This document shows positions 48,939 through 59,011 of a stretch of 64,000 nt of DNA, piece by piece. A program made the translations under genes and the position numbers. The notes below the pieces were generated by a model that had not been told where the DNA came from, ran no database searches, and worked only from the letters and a program-made list of their open reading frames with translations. Numbering within the stretch: position 1 is the stretch's first letter; the number at the start of each line of letters is the position of its first letter. Origin of the DNA: Nonomuraea rubra (GTDB taxonomy: Bacteria > Actinomycetota > Actinomycetes > Streptosporangiales > Streptosporangiaceae); assembly GCF_014207985.1 (NCBI RefSeq), contig NZ_JACHMI010000001.1, positions 5,067,001-5,131,000 of the forward strand, in the 5' to 3' direction.

Positions 48939-50252
48939 ATGACGAACACGGATCTGCGCGCCGCGGTACGAGGCCGGGTGCTGCTCCCCGGCGACGACGC
49001 CTTCGAGCAGGCGGCCAAGCCGTGGAACCTGTCCGTACCCCAGCCCGTGGCCGCCGTCGTCGAGGCCGCGGACGCCGCCGACGTGGCGGCCGTGGCCCGG
49101 TACGCGGCCAGGACCGGCCTGACGGTGACCGCCCAGCCCGGCGGCCACGGCGCGTCCGGCGACACCGACGGCGTCATCCTGCTGCGCACCGGCCGGCTGG
49201 GCGGCGTGGAGGTGCGCCGCGAGGAGCGGGTGGCCAGGGTGGGTGCCGGAGTGAAGTGGGGCGAGGTACTGGCCGAGTCGGGGCCGCTCGGCCTGACCGG
49301 GCTGGCGGGCAGCAGCCCCGTCGTGAGCGTGACCGGTTACACGCTGGGCGGCGGCCTGAGCTGGTTCGGCCGCAGGTACGGCTTCGCGGCCGACAGCGTG
49401 CGCTCGTTCGACGTGGTGGGGGCCGATGGCGAGCCGGCCACGGTGACCGCGAGCTCCGACCCGGACCTGTTCTGGGCACTGCGCGGCGGCGGTGGCGACT
49501 TCGCGCTGGTCACCGCGATCGAGTTCGACCTGCACCCGGCGCCCGCCCTGTACGGGGGCAGGATGATCTGGCCGGGGCACCGCACCCGCGAGGTGTTCGA
49601 GGCCTTCCGCGAGATCACCGCCGAGGCCCCGGACGAGCTGTCCGTGTGGTTCAACAGGTTCCAGTTCCCGCAGGCGCCGCCCATGGTGGCCGTGGACGCC
49701 GCCTTCCTCGGCGCGGAGGGTGACGGGCGCGCGCTGCTCGCCCGCCTCGACAAGATCGGCGACGTGATCGCCGACAAGCGCGGCCCGCTCCCCGTGGCGA
49801 ACCTGGGCGGCATCACCGACGAGCCCACCGACCCGGCGCCCGGCCGCTCCCGCGCCGAGCTGCTCACCGGCCTGGACGACACGGCGGCCAAGGCGCTGCT
49901 GGACACGCCGCTGGAGCCGGTGCTCGCGGTGCAGGTCAGGCACGTGGGCGGGGCGCTGGCCGCCGCCCGCCCCGGCGCGGGGCCGAGCGGGCCGATGACC
50001 GAGCCGTACCTGCTCTACCTGATCGGCCTGGCGCTCAATCCAGAGCTGTCCGCGGCCGTCGGTGCCCGGCAGCAGCGGTTCGCCGACGACCTGGGGGCGC
50101 TGGTCAGCGGGCGCAAGCCGTTCACGATGCTGGGGCCGGGGGAGCGGGCGGCGGCGGCCTTCACCGAGCGGGACCTCGCCCGGCTGCGGGACCTCAAGCG
50201 GGCCCGCGACCCGCGCGGCGTCCTGCGCGCCAACTTCCCCGTCCTGGCCTGA
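48939..50252 (+). CDS. FAD-binding oxidase (BBE/PCMH type)
   Basis: A 437-residue oxidase. TVTAQPGGHGASGDTDGVIL contains the covalent His, GYTLGGGLSWFGRRYGFAAD lacks the second Cys anchor, and LFWALRGGGGDFALVTAIEF is the pyrophosphate loop. The last residues ARDPRGVLRANFPVL replace the usual BBE C-terminus. AGGAGAA is 3-4 nt before the ATG at 48939. It is divergent from the methyltransferase. It resembles the BBE half of the 41639 fusion only at family level. Confidence 0.9.
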   Translation: MTNTDLRAAVRGRVLLPGDDAFEQAAKPWNLSVPQPVAAVVEAADAADVAAVARYAARTGLTVTAQPGGHGASGDTDGVILLRTGRLGGVEVRREERVARVGAGVKWGEVLAESGPLGLTGLAGSSPVVSVTGYTLGGGLSWFGRRYGFAADSVRSFDVVGADGEPATVTASSDPDLFWALRGGGGDFALVTAIEFDLHPAPALYGGRMIWPGHRTREVFEAFREITAEAPDELSVWFNRFQFPQAPPMVAVDAAFLGAEGDGRALLARLDKIGDVIADKRGPLPVANLGGITDEPTDPAPGRSRAELLTGLDDTAAKALLDTPLEPVLAVQVRHVGGALAAARPGAGPSGPMTEPYLLYLIGLALNPELSAAVGARQQRFADDLGALVSGRKPFTMLGPGERAAAAFTERDLARLRDLKRARDPRGVLRANFPVLA

Positions 50253-50369
50253 GCGCTTCGCCGATCATGGTTGATGACAGCGTTGTGCGGCTTTTGGTAC
50301 GTTGTGTCGCCTCTACGGGGGATGAGAACGGGCGCCCGTAGGACCATCCTGTGACCGTGGAGCTGCTCG

Positions 50370-50939
50370 ATGTTCGCGACCCCTCTGGGAGATGACGGCG
50401 CGGTGCTGCGCCCGCTGGAGCCGTGGCGGGCCGAGGAGTTCCTGGCCCACATGGATCGCGGGCGGGAGTTCATCGGCAGGTTCATCGGGCTGCCCGACGT
50501 GGTCGTGGACCAGGCGTCGAGCCGGGCGTTCCTACAGGCGTACGCGGACAAGGCCGCCGCCGACACGGCCCGCATCTACGGCATCTGGAAGGACGGCACC
50601 CTGGTCGGCGGGGTGCTGTTCCGGACGATGGACGTCAAGATGGGCACCGCCGAGGCGGGCTGCTGGCTGGAGCCCGCCGCGGCGGGCAAGGGGCTCGTCA
50701 CCAGGGCGGCCCGCGTGATCATCGACTGGGCCGTCGAGGAGCGCGGCATCCACCGGGTGGAGTGGCTCGTCGCGGCGGCCAACCAGGCCAGCATCGCCGT
50801 CGCCCGCCGGCTCGGCATGACCAGGGACGGCGTGCTGCGCGAGAGCTACCTGCACCGGGGCGAGCGGTTCGACGTGGAGGTCTGGTCCGTGCTCGCGCCG
50901 GACTGGCGCGCGAACAAGGCCCTCACCCCCGGCGCCTGA
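50370..50939 (+). CDS. GNAT acetyltransferase, RimJ/RimL type
   Basis: A 189-residue N-acetyltransferase: AVLRPLEPWRAEEFLAHMDR, AEAGCWLEPAAAGKGLVTRA (acetyl-CoA loop), RVEWLVAAANQASIAVARRL and LHRGERFDVEVWS. This type acetylates ribosomal-protein N-termini or small amines. GGAGC lies before the ATG. Convergent with the TetR gene. Confidence 0.9.
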   Translation: MFATPLGDDGAVLRPLEPWRAEEFLAHMDRGREFIGRFIGLPDVVVDQASSRAFLQAYADKAAADTARIYGIWKDGTLVGGVLFRTMDVKMGTAEAGCWLEPAAAGKGLVTRAARVIIDWAVEERGIHRVEWLVAAANQASIAVARRLGMTRDGVLRESYLHRGERFDVEVWSVLAPDWRANKALTPGA

Positions 50940-50957
50940 CAGGACGCCGCGGCCCTG

Positions 50958-51058
50958 CCCTGCTCACGCCGGCGCAGGTGGACGCCCGTGGTCGTGCCCT
51001 GCTCCCGTCAGCACAGGCAGACGCCCGCGGTCGTGCCGTGCTCGCGTCAGCGCAGGTA
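50958..51058. repeat. 39-bp tandem repeat, 2.6 copies, between convergent genes
   Basis: Units 50958-50996, 50997-51035 and partial 51036-51058 share CCCTGCTC-CG-C-GCGCAGG-G-ACGCCCG-GGTCGTG. The last copy runs into the 3' end of the TetR gene. Confidence 0.85.
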
Positions 51059-51607
51059 GCGGAGGATGGCGTGGCGGATCTGCGCGGGTGTCATGGGGTC
51101 GGCCGACAGGGCGCTGTGCAGGACCAGCCCCTTGATGAGCGCGTCGAGCTCCCGGGCGGTGGTGGCGTCGAAGTGACGCTCCAGCGCCCGGCGGCTGCGT
51201 GCCATCCACGCCTGGGTGACGGCCCGTAACGCGGGGTTGCGCGCCGCCGCCACGTACAGCTCCACCGAGAGCACGAGATCGTGCTGCGAGCCGAGCAGGG
51301 AGTCCGACACCAGCCCGATGACGGCCTCCGTCGCCTCGCCGCGGTCGCGGGCGGCGCCCAGGCGCTCGTCGAAGACGCGGGCCACCGCGTCGGCGTGCCG
51401 GGTGAACGCCTCGGCGAGCACCTCCTCCAGCGACGCGAAGTGGTACGTCATCGAGCCCAGCGGCACGTCGGCGGCCCGGGCGATCTCCCGGTGGGTCGTG
51501 CCGGCGACGCCGCGCTCGGCGATGACGCCCAGCGCGGCGTCGATCAGCCGGTCCCGCCGCCCGGGATCGTGCCGCCGCGCCCGGCGCGGCGGGGCGGGAC
51601 CGCTCAC
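51047..51607 (-). CDS. TetR-family regulator
   Basis: A 186-residue regulator with the HTH DRLIDAALGVIAERGVAGTT, HREIARAADVPLGSMTYHFA. GTG at 51607 overlaps the stop of the acetyltransferase gene upstream (GTGA), so both are one transcript. A TGTACG-AG-CGTACA palindrome just upstream of that operon is the probable operator, implying autoregulation. Confidence 0.93.
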   Translation of the reverse strand: MSGPAPPRRARRHDPGRRDRLIDAALGVIAERGVAGTTHREIARAADVPLGSMTYHFASLEEVLAEAFTRHADAVARVFDERLGAARDRGEATEAVIGLVSDSLLGSQHDLVLSVELYVAAARNPALRAVTQAWMARSRRALERHFDATTARELDALIKGLVLHSALSADPMTPAQIRHAILRYLR

Positions 51608-52224
51608 GCGCCGCCCGCCGCCTCAGGGCCTGCCTCGGTGCCCGTGCCCGGTCCGATGGTGCGGACCACGCGGGCGGGGTTGCCGACCGCGACGACGTTC
51701 GCCGGCAGGTCGCGGGTGACCACCGCGCCGGCCCCGACCACCGTGTTCTCCCCGATCGTGACCCCGGCCAGGACGATCGCCCCGCTGCCCAGCCACACGT
51801 TGTCGCCGATGGTGATCGGCCGGGCGGCCTCCCACTTGGCCCGGCGCAGGTCCGGGTCGACGGGATGCGTCGGCGTCATGAGCTGCACGTTCGACCCGAT
51901 CTGCACGTCGTCGCCGATGGTGATCGCCGCCACGTCCAGCGCGACGAGCCCGTAGTTGGCGAACGACCGGGCGCCGATGCGGAGGTGGCTGCCGTAGTCG
52001 ACCCACAGCGGCGGCCGGATCACCGTGCCCTCGCCGACCGCCCCCAGCAGCTCGGTGAGCAGCCGCTGCCGCAGCTGCGGATCGCGGGCCGAGGACGCGT
52101 TGAAAGCCTCCATCAGGTCCATGGCCCGCAACATGTGCTCGGCCAGCTCCGGGTCGTCGGCGATGTAAAGGTCTCCGGCGAGCATGCGCTCGCGCATCGT
52201 GCGGCCGTCGGCGTCGCGTGTCAT
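51604..52224 (-). CDS. Maltose/galactoside O-acetyltransferase-like protein
   Basis: A 206-residue left-handed beta-helix acetyltransferase (LacA/NodL type): MLAGDLYIADDPELAEHMLR with helical lid, PPLWVDYGSHLRIGARSFAN, QIGSNVQLMTPTHPVDPDLR with the catalytic His, and GDNVWLGSGAIVLAGVTIGE with GAVVTRDLPANVVAVGNPAR. It transfers acetyl from acetyl-CoA to a sugar hydroxyl. Coupled to TetR downstream. Confidence 0.92.
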   Translation of the reverse strand: MTRDADGRTMRERMLAGDLYIADDPELAEHMLRAMDLMEAFNASSARDPQLRQRLLTELLGAVGEGTVIRPPLWVDYGSHLRIGARSFANYGLVALDVAAITIGDDVQIGSNVQLMTPTHPVDPDLRRAKWEAARPITIGDNVWLGSGAIVLAGVTIGENTVVGAGAVVTRDLPANVVAVGNPARVVRTIGPGTGTEAGPEAAGGA

Positions 52225-52225
52225 G

Positions 52226-52239
52226 TGTACGAGCGTACA
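52226..52239. promoter_or_regulatory. Palindrome TGTACG-AG-CGTACA, likely TetR operator
   Basis: Perfect 6-bp arms with 2-bp spacer, 2 nt upstream of the acetyltransferase ATG, in the 24-bp gap to the MFS gene stop; the position would let TetR block initiation of its own operon. Confidence 0.6.
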
Positions 52240-52248
52240 TAACCGCGC

Positions 52249-53742
52249 TCAGCCGTGGCTCTGTTCCCCGATGGGCCGCAGGTGCCGCAGCAGCGTCAGG
52301 GAGAGCACGGCCAGCACCAGCACGAGGACCGTGCCGACGGCCGTGACCGCGAGCAGGCCCTGGCCGAACGCGTCCCGCGCCTCCGCCACCAGGGCCGCGG
52401 CCGTGGCGGGCGGCAGGCCGGCGGCGGCGTCGAGCGCCTCGCTCAGCGAGCCGCCCGCCTGCGGAGAGGTGACCGAGCCGCCGTACACGGCGGCGCCGAC
52501 GCTGCCGAGCAGCGCGATGCCGAGGGCGATCCCCAGCTCGCCGCTGCTCTCCGCCATCGCCGACGCCGACCCGGCCCGCTCGGACGGCGCCGCGCCGACG
52601 ATGAGCCCGAGCCCGAGAGCGCCCACCGGCGCCATGCCGAGGAACGCCACCGTGACCCCTCCGACCAGCGCCACCAGCCCGTCCCCCGCCAGGACCACGG
52701 CGAACCCGGCCGCCGACGCCACGAGCCCCGCCCCCACGACCACCCCGGGACGGAACACCCCGGCGAGCAGCGGCGAGGCGAGGGACCCGGCCACCAGGCC
52801 CACCGCCGGCACCGCCATCCACAGACCGGCGGCCATCGGGGAGAGCCCCTCGACGAGCTGCAGGTGCTGGCTCATGAACAGGTAGACGCCGCCCTGCACC
52901 ACCATGGAGCCCGCCAGGATCAGCAGCGCCGCCGTGAACGAACGGTCGCCGAACAGCCGCAGGTCCAGCAGCGGCTCGGCCAGCCGGCCCTGCCGCCGTA
53001 CGAACGCCACGCAGAACAGCAGCCCGGCGCCGAGCGCCACGTACGCGGCGACCTGCCCGGGATCCTCGGCCAGCTCCTTCAGCCCGTACACGAGCGGCAG
53101 CACGGTACCCAGCGACAGGCCCACGCTGACCAGGTCGAGCCGCCCCGAGCCGGTGCCCTTCGCGGACTCCGGCAGCAGCACCAGGCCGCCCGCCACCACC
53201 AGCACCATGATCGGCACCGCCATCAGGAACACCGACCCCCACCAGAAACTCTCCAGCAGCAGCCCGCCGATCACCGGCCCGGCCGCCGCCCCGCCCATGA
53301 AGCACGCCGTGAACACGCCGATGGCCATGGCCCGCCGCCTGGCGTCCGGAAACAGCCCGGCCACCAGCGCCAGAGCCGACGGCCCGAGCGCGGCGGCGGA
53401 CACGCCCAGCAGCACCCGGGCGGCGATCAGCATCGTGGTCGTGGCGGAGTACGCGGCCACGACCGACGCCGCTCCGAACGCCGCCGCCCCGATCACCAGG
53501 AGCCTGCGCCGCCCGATCCGGTCGCCCAGCGAGCCCATGGTGATCATGAATCCGGCGATCATGAAGCCGTACACGTCGGTGATCCACAACAGTTCGGTCC
53601 CGCTGGGCCCCAGGTCGGCGGCCAGCTGGGGGAGTGCCAGCATCAGTACGGTGTTGTCCACGGCGAGCAGCAGCGTGGCCACGCTGAGCACGGAGAGCCC
53701 CAGCCACGCGCGCGCCCCGGGACGGGTTTCCACAGTCGTCAT
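52249..53742 (-). CDS. MFS drug exporter, DHA2 (14-TM) family
   Basis: A 497-residue exporter of the EmrB/QacA type. LDNTVLMLALPQ reads VDNTVLMLALPQLAADLG at TM1, with WITDVYGFMIAGFMITMGSL, GDRIGRRRLLVIGAAAF and the long C-terminal set of helices; about 14 TM in total. It is likely proton-driven efflux of hydrophobic compounds. Divergent from the SARP-like regulator with a 59-bp gap, so they may be co-controlled. Confidence 0.92.
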   Translation of the reverse strand: MTTVETRPGARAWLGLSVLSVATLLLAVDNTVLMLALPQLAADLGPSGTELLWITDVYGFMIAGFMITMGSLGDRIGRRRLLVIGAAAFGAASVVAAYSATTTMLIAARVLLGVSAAALGPSALALVAGLFPDARRRAMAIGVFTACFMGGAAAGPVIGGLLLESFWWGSVFLMAVPIMVLVVAGGLVLLPESAKGTGSGRLDLVSVGLSLGTVLPLVYGLKELAEDPGQVAAYVALGAGLLFCVAFVRRQGRLAEPLLDLRLFGDRSFTAALLILAGSMVVQGGVYLFMSQHLQLVEGLSPMAAGLWMAVPAVGLVAGSLASPLLAGVFRPGVVVGAGLVASAAGFAVVLAGDGLVALVGGVTVAFLGMAPVGALGLGLIVGAAPSERAGSASAMAESSGELGIALGIALLGSVGAAVYGGSVTSPQAGGSLSEALDAAAGLPPATAAALVAEARDAFGQGLLAVTAVGTVLVLVLAVLSLTLLRHLRPIGEQSHG

Positions 53743-53801
53743 GCGATCAGCGTGCCGACAGGGCGTTCGGGTCTGATTCGGAACTGCTTAGGGTGAGGTT
53801 C

Positions 53802-55826
53802 ATGCGCTTCGCCATACTCGGGCCGCTGGAGGCGAGCACGGACGAGGGCCGGGCCGTGCGCGTGCCCGAGCTCAAGGTCCGTGCGCTGCTGGCCTGCCTG
53901 CTCGCCCACCACGGCCGGGCGGTGCCCGCCGAACGGCTGATCGAGGGCCTGTGGGGGCCGCGGCAGCCGGGCAGCCCGCTGGGCGCGCTGCGGGCCCGGG
54001 TGTCGCAGCTGCGCCGGGCGCTGGAGGAGGCCGAGCCGGGTGGCAGGGAGCTGGTCGTCACCCGCCCGCCCGGCTACCTCGTCGGCGGCGACACCGACGC
54101 GCGGCGCTTCCAGGAGGCCGTCGAGCGATCGAGGGCCGCGGCCGAGCCGGGGGAGCGGGCCGCGCTGCTGGCCGAGGCCCTGTCGTGGTGGCGCGGGCCC
54201 GCGTTCGCCGACTTCGCCGACGTGCCGCTGGTGCGCGGGGCCGCGCTCCTGCTGGAGGAGCAGCGGCTGGCCGCCCTGGAGGACTACGCCGACGTACGGC
54301 TGGACCTCGGCCAGGACGCCTCGCAGGTCGGCGAGCTGACCGAGCTGGCCGCGCAGCACCCCGCGCGGGAACGGTTCCACGCGCTGCTCATGCGGGCCCT
54401 GTACCGGTCAGGCCGCCAGGCCGACGCGCTGGAGGTCTACCGGGCCCTGCGCGAACGCCTGCGTGACGACCTGGGCCTCGACCCCGGCCCCGAGCTCGTG
54501 GCGCTGCACCAGGCGATCCTGGAGCAGAGCCCCGGCCTGCGCCGGCCGCCGCGAGCCCCCGCGCCGGTGCCCGCGCGGCTGCCCCGGCCGCTCACCGGGC
54601 TCGTGGGCAGGGACGAGGCGCTGGCCGAGCTGGTGGAGCTGCCCGGCACGGCGCGGCTCGTGACGCTCACCGGTGCCGGCGGCGTGGGCAAGAGCCGGCT
54701 CGCGCTGGAGGCCGCCCACCGGCTGGCGGGCGGGTTCGGCGGCGGGGCGTACCTGGTGGAGCTGTCGGGCGTGCCCGCGGGGTCGCCGCCCGACGTGACC
54801 GACGCCGTCGCCGCGGCGCTCGGCCTGCGCGACGACGGCGGGCCGGCCGACCAGGGCGAACGCATCGCCGCGGCCCTCGCCACCCGGCGGACCCTGCTGG
54901 TGCTGGACAACTGCGAGCACGTCGTCGAGCCGGTGGCCAAGCTCGCCGAGCTGCTGCTGCGCACCGGCCCCGGGATCCGCGTCCTGGCCACCAGCAGGGA
55001 GCCGCTCGGCCTCGCCGGCGAGGTCGTGCGGCACGTGCCGCCGCTGGACGGCGCCGCGGCGGCACGGCTGTTCGTGCTGCGTGCCGCCGAGAGCGAGCCG
55101 GGCCTCGTCATGGACGCCGGGGTGGTCGAGTCGATCTGCCGCCGGCTCGACGGCATCCCGCTGGCGCTGGAGCTGGCCGCGGCCCGGGTGCGGTCCCTGG
55201 GCGTGCGGGTCCTGGCCGAACGGCTCGACGACCGCTTCCGCCTGCTGTCGGCCGGGCGCCGGGCCGGTCCCGCGCACCAGCGCACCCTCAGGGCGGCGAT
55301 CGACTGGAGCTGGGAGCTGCTGACCGAGCCGGAACGCGTCGTGCTGCGCCGCCTGGCCGTACAGGCGGGCGGCTGCACGCTGGAGGCCGCGGAACGGGTG
55401 TGCGCCGTCCCCGTGCCGATCCCCGGCGGGCCGCCGGGCGACGCGGGGCCGCGGGACCTCGATCCCGCCGAGGTGGTGGATCTGCTGGGCCGGCTGGTGG
55501 ACCGGTCGCTGGTGGTGCGGGCGGGGGACCGGTACCGGCTGCTGGAGTCCGTGGCGGCGTACGCGCTGGAACGGCTGCGCGCGGCCGGCGAGCACGAGCG
55601 CGTCCTGCGCTGGTACGCCACCTACTACACGGAGCTCGCCGAGTGCGCCGAGGCGTACCGGAGCGGGCCCGCCCGGCACCACTGGGTGCGCAGGCTGGAC
55701 GCGGAGGCCGCCAACCTGCGCGCGGCACTGGAAGCGGCCCAGAGCCTGGACGACCCGAGCCTGGCCGCCAGGCTCACGGGCTCGCTCGGCTGGTACCGGA
55801 TCCACTCCGGCCGTGCGGGCGCCTGA
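53802..55826 (+). CDS. SARP/AfsR-type regulator (BTAD + NB-ARC), C-terminally shortened
   Basis: A 674-residue regulator. Residues 1-250 are the OmpR-like HTH and BTAD (FAILGPLEASTDEGRAV; LRARVSQLRRALEEAEPGG; RSGRQADALEVYRALRERLR). The NTPase has GAGGVGKSRLALEAAH (P-loop, about residue 290), TLLVLDNCEHVVEPVA (Walker B), ATSREPLG and IDWSWELLTEPERVVLRRLA. It stops at LTGSLGWYRIHSGRAGA, where relatives continue with several hundred residues of TPR repeats. The stop is followed within 53 nt by another gene, so the TPR part was deleted or never present. ATG at 53802 is preferred to the GTG 9 nt earlier. Confidence 0.88.
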   Translation: MRFAILGPLEASTDEGRAVRVPELKVRALLACLLAHHGRAVPAERLIEGLWGPRQPGSPLGALRARVSQLRRALEEAEPGGRELVVTRPPGYLVGGDTDARRFQEAVERSRAAAEPGERAALLAEALSWWRGPAFADFADVPLVRGAALLLEEQRLAALEDYADVRLDLGQDASQVGELTELAAQHPARERFHALLMRALYRSGRQADALEVYRALRERLRDDLGLDPGPELVALHQAILEQSPGLRRPPRAPAPVPARLPRPLTGLVGRDEALAELVELPGTARLVTLTGAGGVGKSRLALEAAHRLAGGFGGGAYLVELSGVPAGSPPDVTDAVAAALGLRDDGGPADQGERIAAALATRRTLLVLDNCEHVVEPVAKLAELLLRTGPGIRVLATSREPLGLAGEVVRHVPPLDGAAAARLFVLRAAESEPGLVMDAGVVESICRRLDGIPLALELAAARVRSLGVRVLAERLDDRFRLLSAGRRAGPAHQRTLRAAIDWSWELLTEPERVVLRRLAVQAGGCTLEAAERVCAVPVPIPGGPPGDAGPRDLDPAEVVDLLGRLVDRSLVVRAGDRYRLLESVAAYALERLRAAGEHERVLRWYATYYTELAECAEAYRSGPARHHWVRRLDAEAANLRAALEAAQSLDDPSLAARLTGSLGWYRIHSGRAGA

Positions 55827-55878
55827 CGGGCTCCGGCGCCTGGTAGCGTCGCAGTGATCGAGTCGCTCGGAGGTGTCG

Positions 55879-56316
55879 ATGCGCAACACTGAGCTCGAGA
55901 AGCTGAACGGCCTCGTCGGGCAGTGGACCACGACCTTGTCGGACGCGTGGTTCCTCGAACCTCCCGGCGTCGAGGTGCCGGGCTCGACCACCGTCGAATG
56001 GCTCGGCGAGTCGTTCCTGCTCGTACGGACCGAGCTGCGCGAAGCCGCGGGCGGGTCCGAGCTGAGCATGGTCATCGGCCGCAGCGACGCGAACGACGCC
56101 TACGTCGTCCTCTACCACGACGACCGCGGCGTGTGCCGCCAGTACGGCATGACCTTCGACGGCGCGCACTGGACCCTGACCCGCGAGGACCCGGACTTCC
56201 ACCAGCGCTTCGTCGCCGACGTCGAGCCGGACCGGATCTCCGGACGCTGGGAGATCTCCGAGGACCGGGGCGAGACCTGGCGCAAGGACTTCGACCTCAC
56301 CTTCGACCGGGCCTGA
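55879..56316 (+). CDS. DUF1579-like / lipocalin-type small protein
   Basis: A 145-residue all-beta protein (LNGLVGQWTTTLSDAWFLEP, TTVEWLGESFLLVRTELREA, YVVLYHDDRGVCRQYGMTFD, ISGRWEISEDRGETWRKDFD). The order of strands resembles DUF1579-like lipid-binding barrels of actinomycetes. CGGAGG is 5 nt before the ATG at 55879. The function is unknown. Confidence 0.75.
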   Translation: MRNTELEKLNGLVGQWTTTLSDAWFLEPPGVEVPGSTTVEWLGESFLLVRTELREAAGGSELSMVIGRSDANDAYVVLYHDDRGVCRQYGMTFDGAHWTLTREDPDFHQRFVADVEPDRISGRWEISEDRGETWRKDFDLTFDRA

Positions 56317-56432
56317 GCCCCGGCGCGCCCGGGCTTGACCGGAGGCGTGCCCCGAGACCCGCCCCTGCTCGCCGGCCGCCCCGAGGGCGGCTCGGTCTCC
56401 ATGCTCGTCGGTCATGACGCCACCATAACGGA

Positions 56433-56446
56433 ACGGCACGTGCCGT
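56433..56446. promoter_or_regulatory. 14-bp perfect palindrome ACGGCACGTGCCGT near TTGACA
   Basis: The palindrome lies 21 bp before the ABC ATPase start and abuts TTGACA at 56448-56453, suggesting a repressor site over the transporter promoter. The -10 box would fall inside the start region, so the transcript may be nearly leaderless, or the true promoter lies elsewhere. Confidence 0.45.
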
Positions 56447-56466
56447 ATTGACACTTTGGGTGATAC

Positions 56467-57236
<770 letters not shown>

Positions 57237-57240
<4 letters not shown>

Positions 57241-58976
57241 CCCGCACGTTGTTCGCACTCAAGGTGCGCCTGTTTCGCAACGGCCCGCACAACGAGCGCG
57301 CCTTCTGCCTGGTGGCCGGGCTGGCCCTGGCCGTGCTGGTGATCGCCGCGGCCGCCCTCGACGGGGTGGACGAGGGCTGGATCGCGGTCGCGATCACCGT
57401 GTGGGGCGGCATGTGGCTGTTCGGGCCGCTGGCCCAGCCCCGTCACGACCCCTCCGTCATCTCGCGCGAGTGGCTGCGCGGCTACCCGATCCGGCCGTGG
57501 CGGCTGGCCCGGGCCCTGTCGTGGACGGAGCTGCTGGGCGTCGGCCCGCTGATCACGCTGGCCTGCCTGTCGTCCCTGGTGGTGCTGGCCGCGCCCGGCG
57601 GCCCGGCGGCGGTCGCGGTCGCCCTGGCCGCGGTGCCGGCGCAGCTGTACCTGCTCGTCTGGGCGGGCAAGACGGCCGCGGCGCTGGCGGGCCGGCTGTT
57701 GCAGAGCAGGGCCGGGATGACGCTGGCCGCCATGCAGACCGCGATCATGCTCGCGCTGTCGTTCGCCGGCTGGGTGCCGGTCGCGGCCTGGTTGCTGCCG
57801 CGGCTCGGCGAGGGGGACACCACCCTGGTCGTTCCCACGCTGGGGCACCTGCCCGAACCGGTGATCGGCGTGCTCGCGGCCCTGCCCACCGGCTGGGGGT
57901 ACGGCGCGGTGGCCGCCGCCCGTGACGGCGCCGGCGCCGGCGCGGTCGTCCTGCCGCTCGCGGCGCTGCTGGCCGTGGGCGCCGGGCTGCAGGCGGCCTG
58001 GATCGTGCTGACGGCTCGCGCGCTGCGCCGCCCGCCTCGCCGGGCGAACCCGCGACGGCCTGCCGCCTCACGAGGCGGTCCGATGCTGCCGTACGCAACG
58101 CAGCAGGTCTCCCGGACGGCTGTGCCGGCCGCGACCCCGCAGGTTTCCCGGGCGGCTGTGCCGTTCGCGTCCCCGCAGGTTTCCCGGGCGGCTGTGCCGT
58201 TCGCGTCCCCGCAGGTTTCCCGGGCGGCTGTGCCGTTCGCGTCCCCGCAGGTGTCCGCGGTCGTCGCGCGGGAGCTGGCCACCTGGCTGCGGGATCCGGC
58301 GCGCGGCGTGGAGCTGCGTACCGCCTGGCTGACACCGTTGCTGATGGCGGTCATCATCGCCTTCACCGGCTGGAGCTGGGCGGTGCCCCTGGTGGGGCCC
58401 GCGGCGGCCGTGTTCGGGGCGATGGCCGCGATCAACACCTACGCCCTGGACGGCACGGCCCTGTGGCAGTTGCTCACCACCCCCGGCGCGCTCAAGGCCG
58501 ATGTACGCGGACGCATGGCGGCTTGGGCGCTGCTGTTCGGCGTGCCGTCCATCGTGCTGGCGGCCGGGCTGCAGATCGCGACCGGTTCGCCCCTGGGACA
58601 GGCCGCCATCGGCGGCGCCGTCGCCGCGGCCGCGACGGGATGCGCCATGGCGCCACTGCTCGCCCTCCTGATGCCGGCCGTGGGCACCGACGCCCGCCAC
58701 CGGGTCTACCCCGGCCAGCAGGCGGGCGACCCGACCGGCGGCCAGATGACGATCTTCCCCGTGACGCTCCTGGCCGCCGCCCTGCCCGGTGTCATCGGGG
58801 GTCCGTGGTGGGTGACCGCCCTCGCCGCCGTCGTCCTGGCCGCGGCCGTCCTGTCCGTGATCCCCCGGCTCGCGGTGCGTACGCTGCGGCGGCGTGGCAC
58901 CGCCCTGCTCGGCGCGATGGCCGCGGGAGATGCCGCCCTCCTGCGTCCGAGCCCCAGGGCGGATGCCAAGATGTGA
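57237..58976 (+). CDS. ABC transporter permease with repeat-containing loop
   Basis: A 579-residue membrane protein with at least 10 hydrophobic helices (FCLVAGLALAVLVIAAAALD; AVPAQLYLLVWAGKTAAALA; WLTPLLMAVIIAFTG; FGVPSIVLAAGLQIATG; WWVTALAAVVLAAAVLSVIP). The hydrophilic loop at residues 285-345 contains four copies of a 12-residue unit (SPQVSRAAVPFA). It resembles permeases that pair with single NBDs in actinomycete exporters. Coupled to the ATPase gene by ATGA. The substrate is unknown. Confidence 0.85.
58104..58259 (+). repeat. 36-bp in-frame tandem repeat, four copies plus partial
   Basis: Units 58104-58139 (diverged), 58140-58175, 58176-58211 and 58212-58247 (near identical), then a partial copy. 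Each encodes QVSRAAVPFASP. Confidence 0.95.
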
Positions 58977-59011
58977 AGATCGCAAGCGCTCAACGGAGGA
59001 GAACCTTCGGC

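Noticed and set aside
56112..56414. Minus-strand short ORF starting near 56414 (MTDEHGDRAA...)
   Set aside because: Overlaps the beta-barrel protein gene on the other strand, lacks a ribosome site, and the plus-strand gene shows better codon bias.
58104..58259. 36-bp repeats resembling the length of CRISPR repeats
   Set aside because: Units are contiguous with no spacers and lie in frame within a permease gene; no cas genes nearby.
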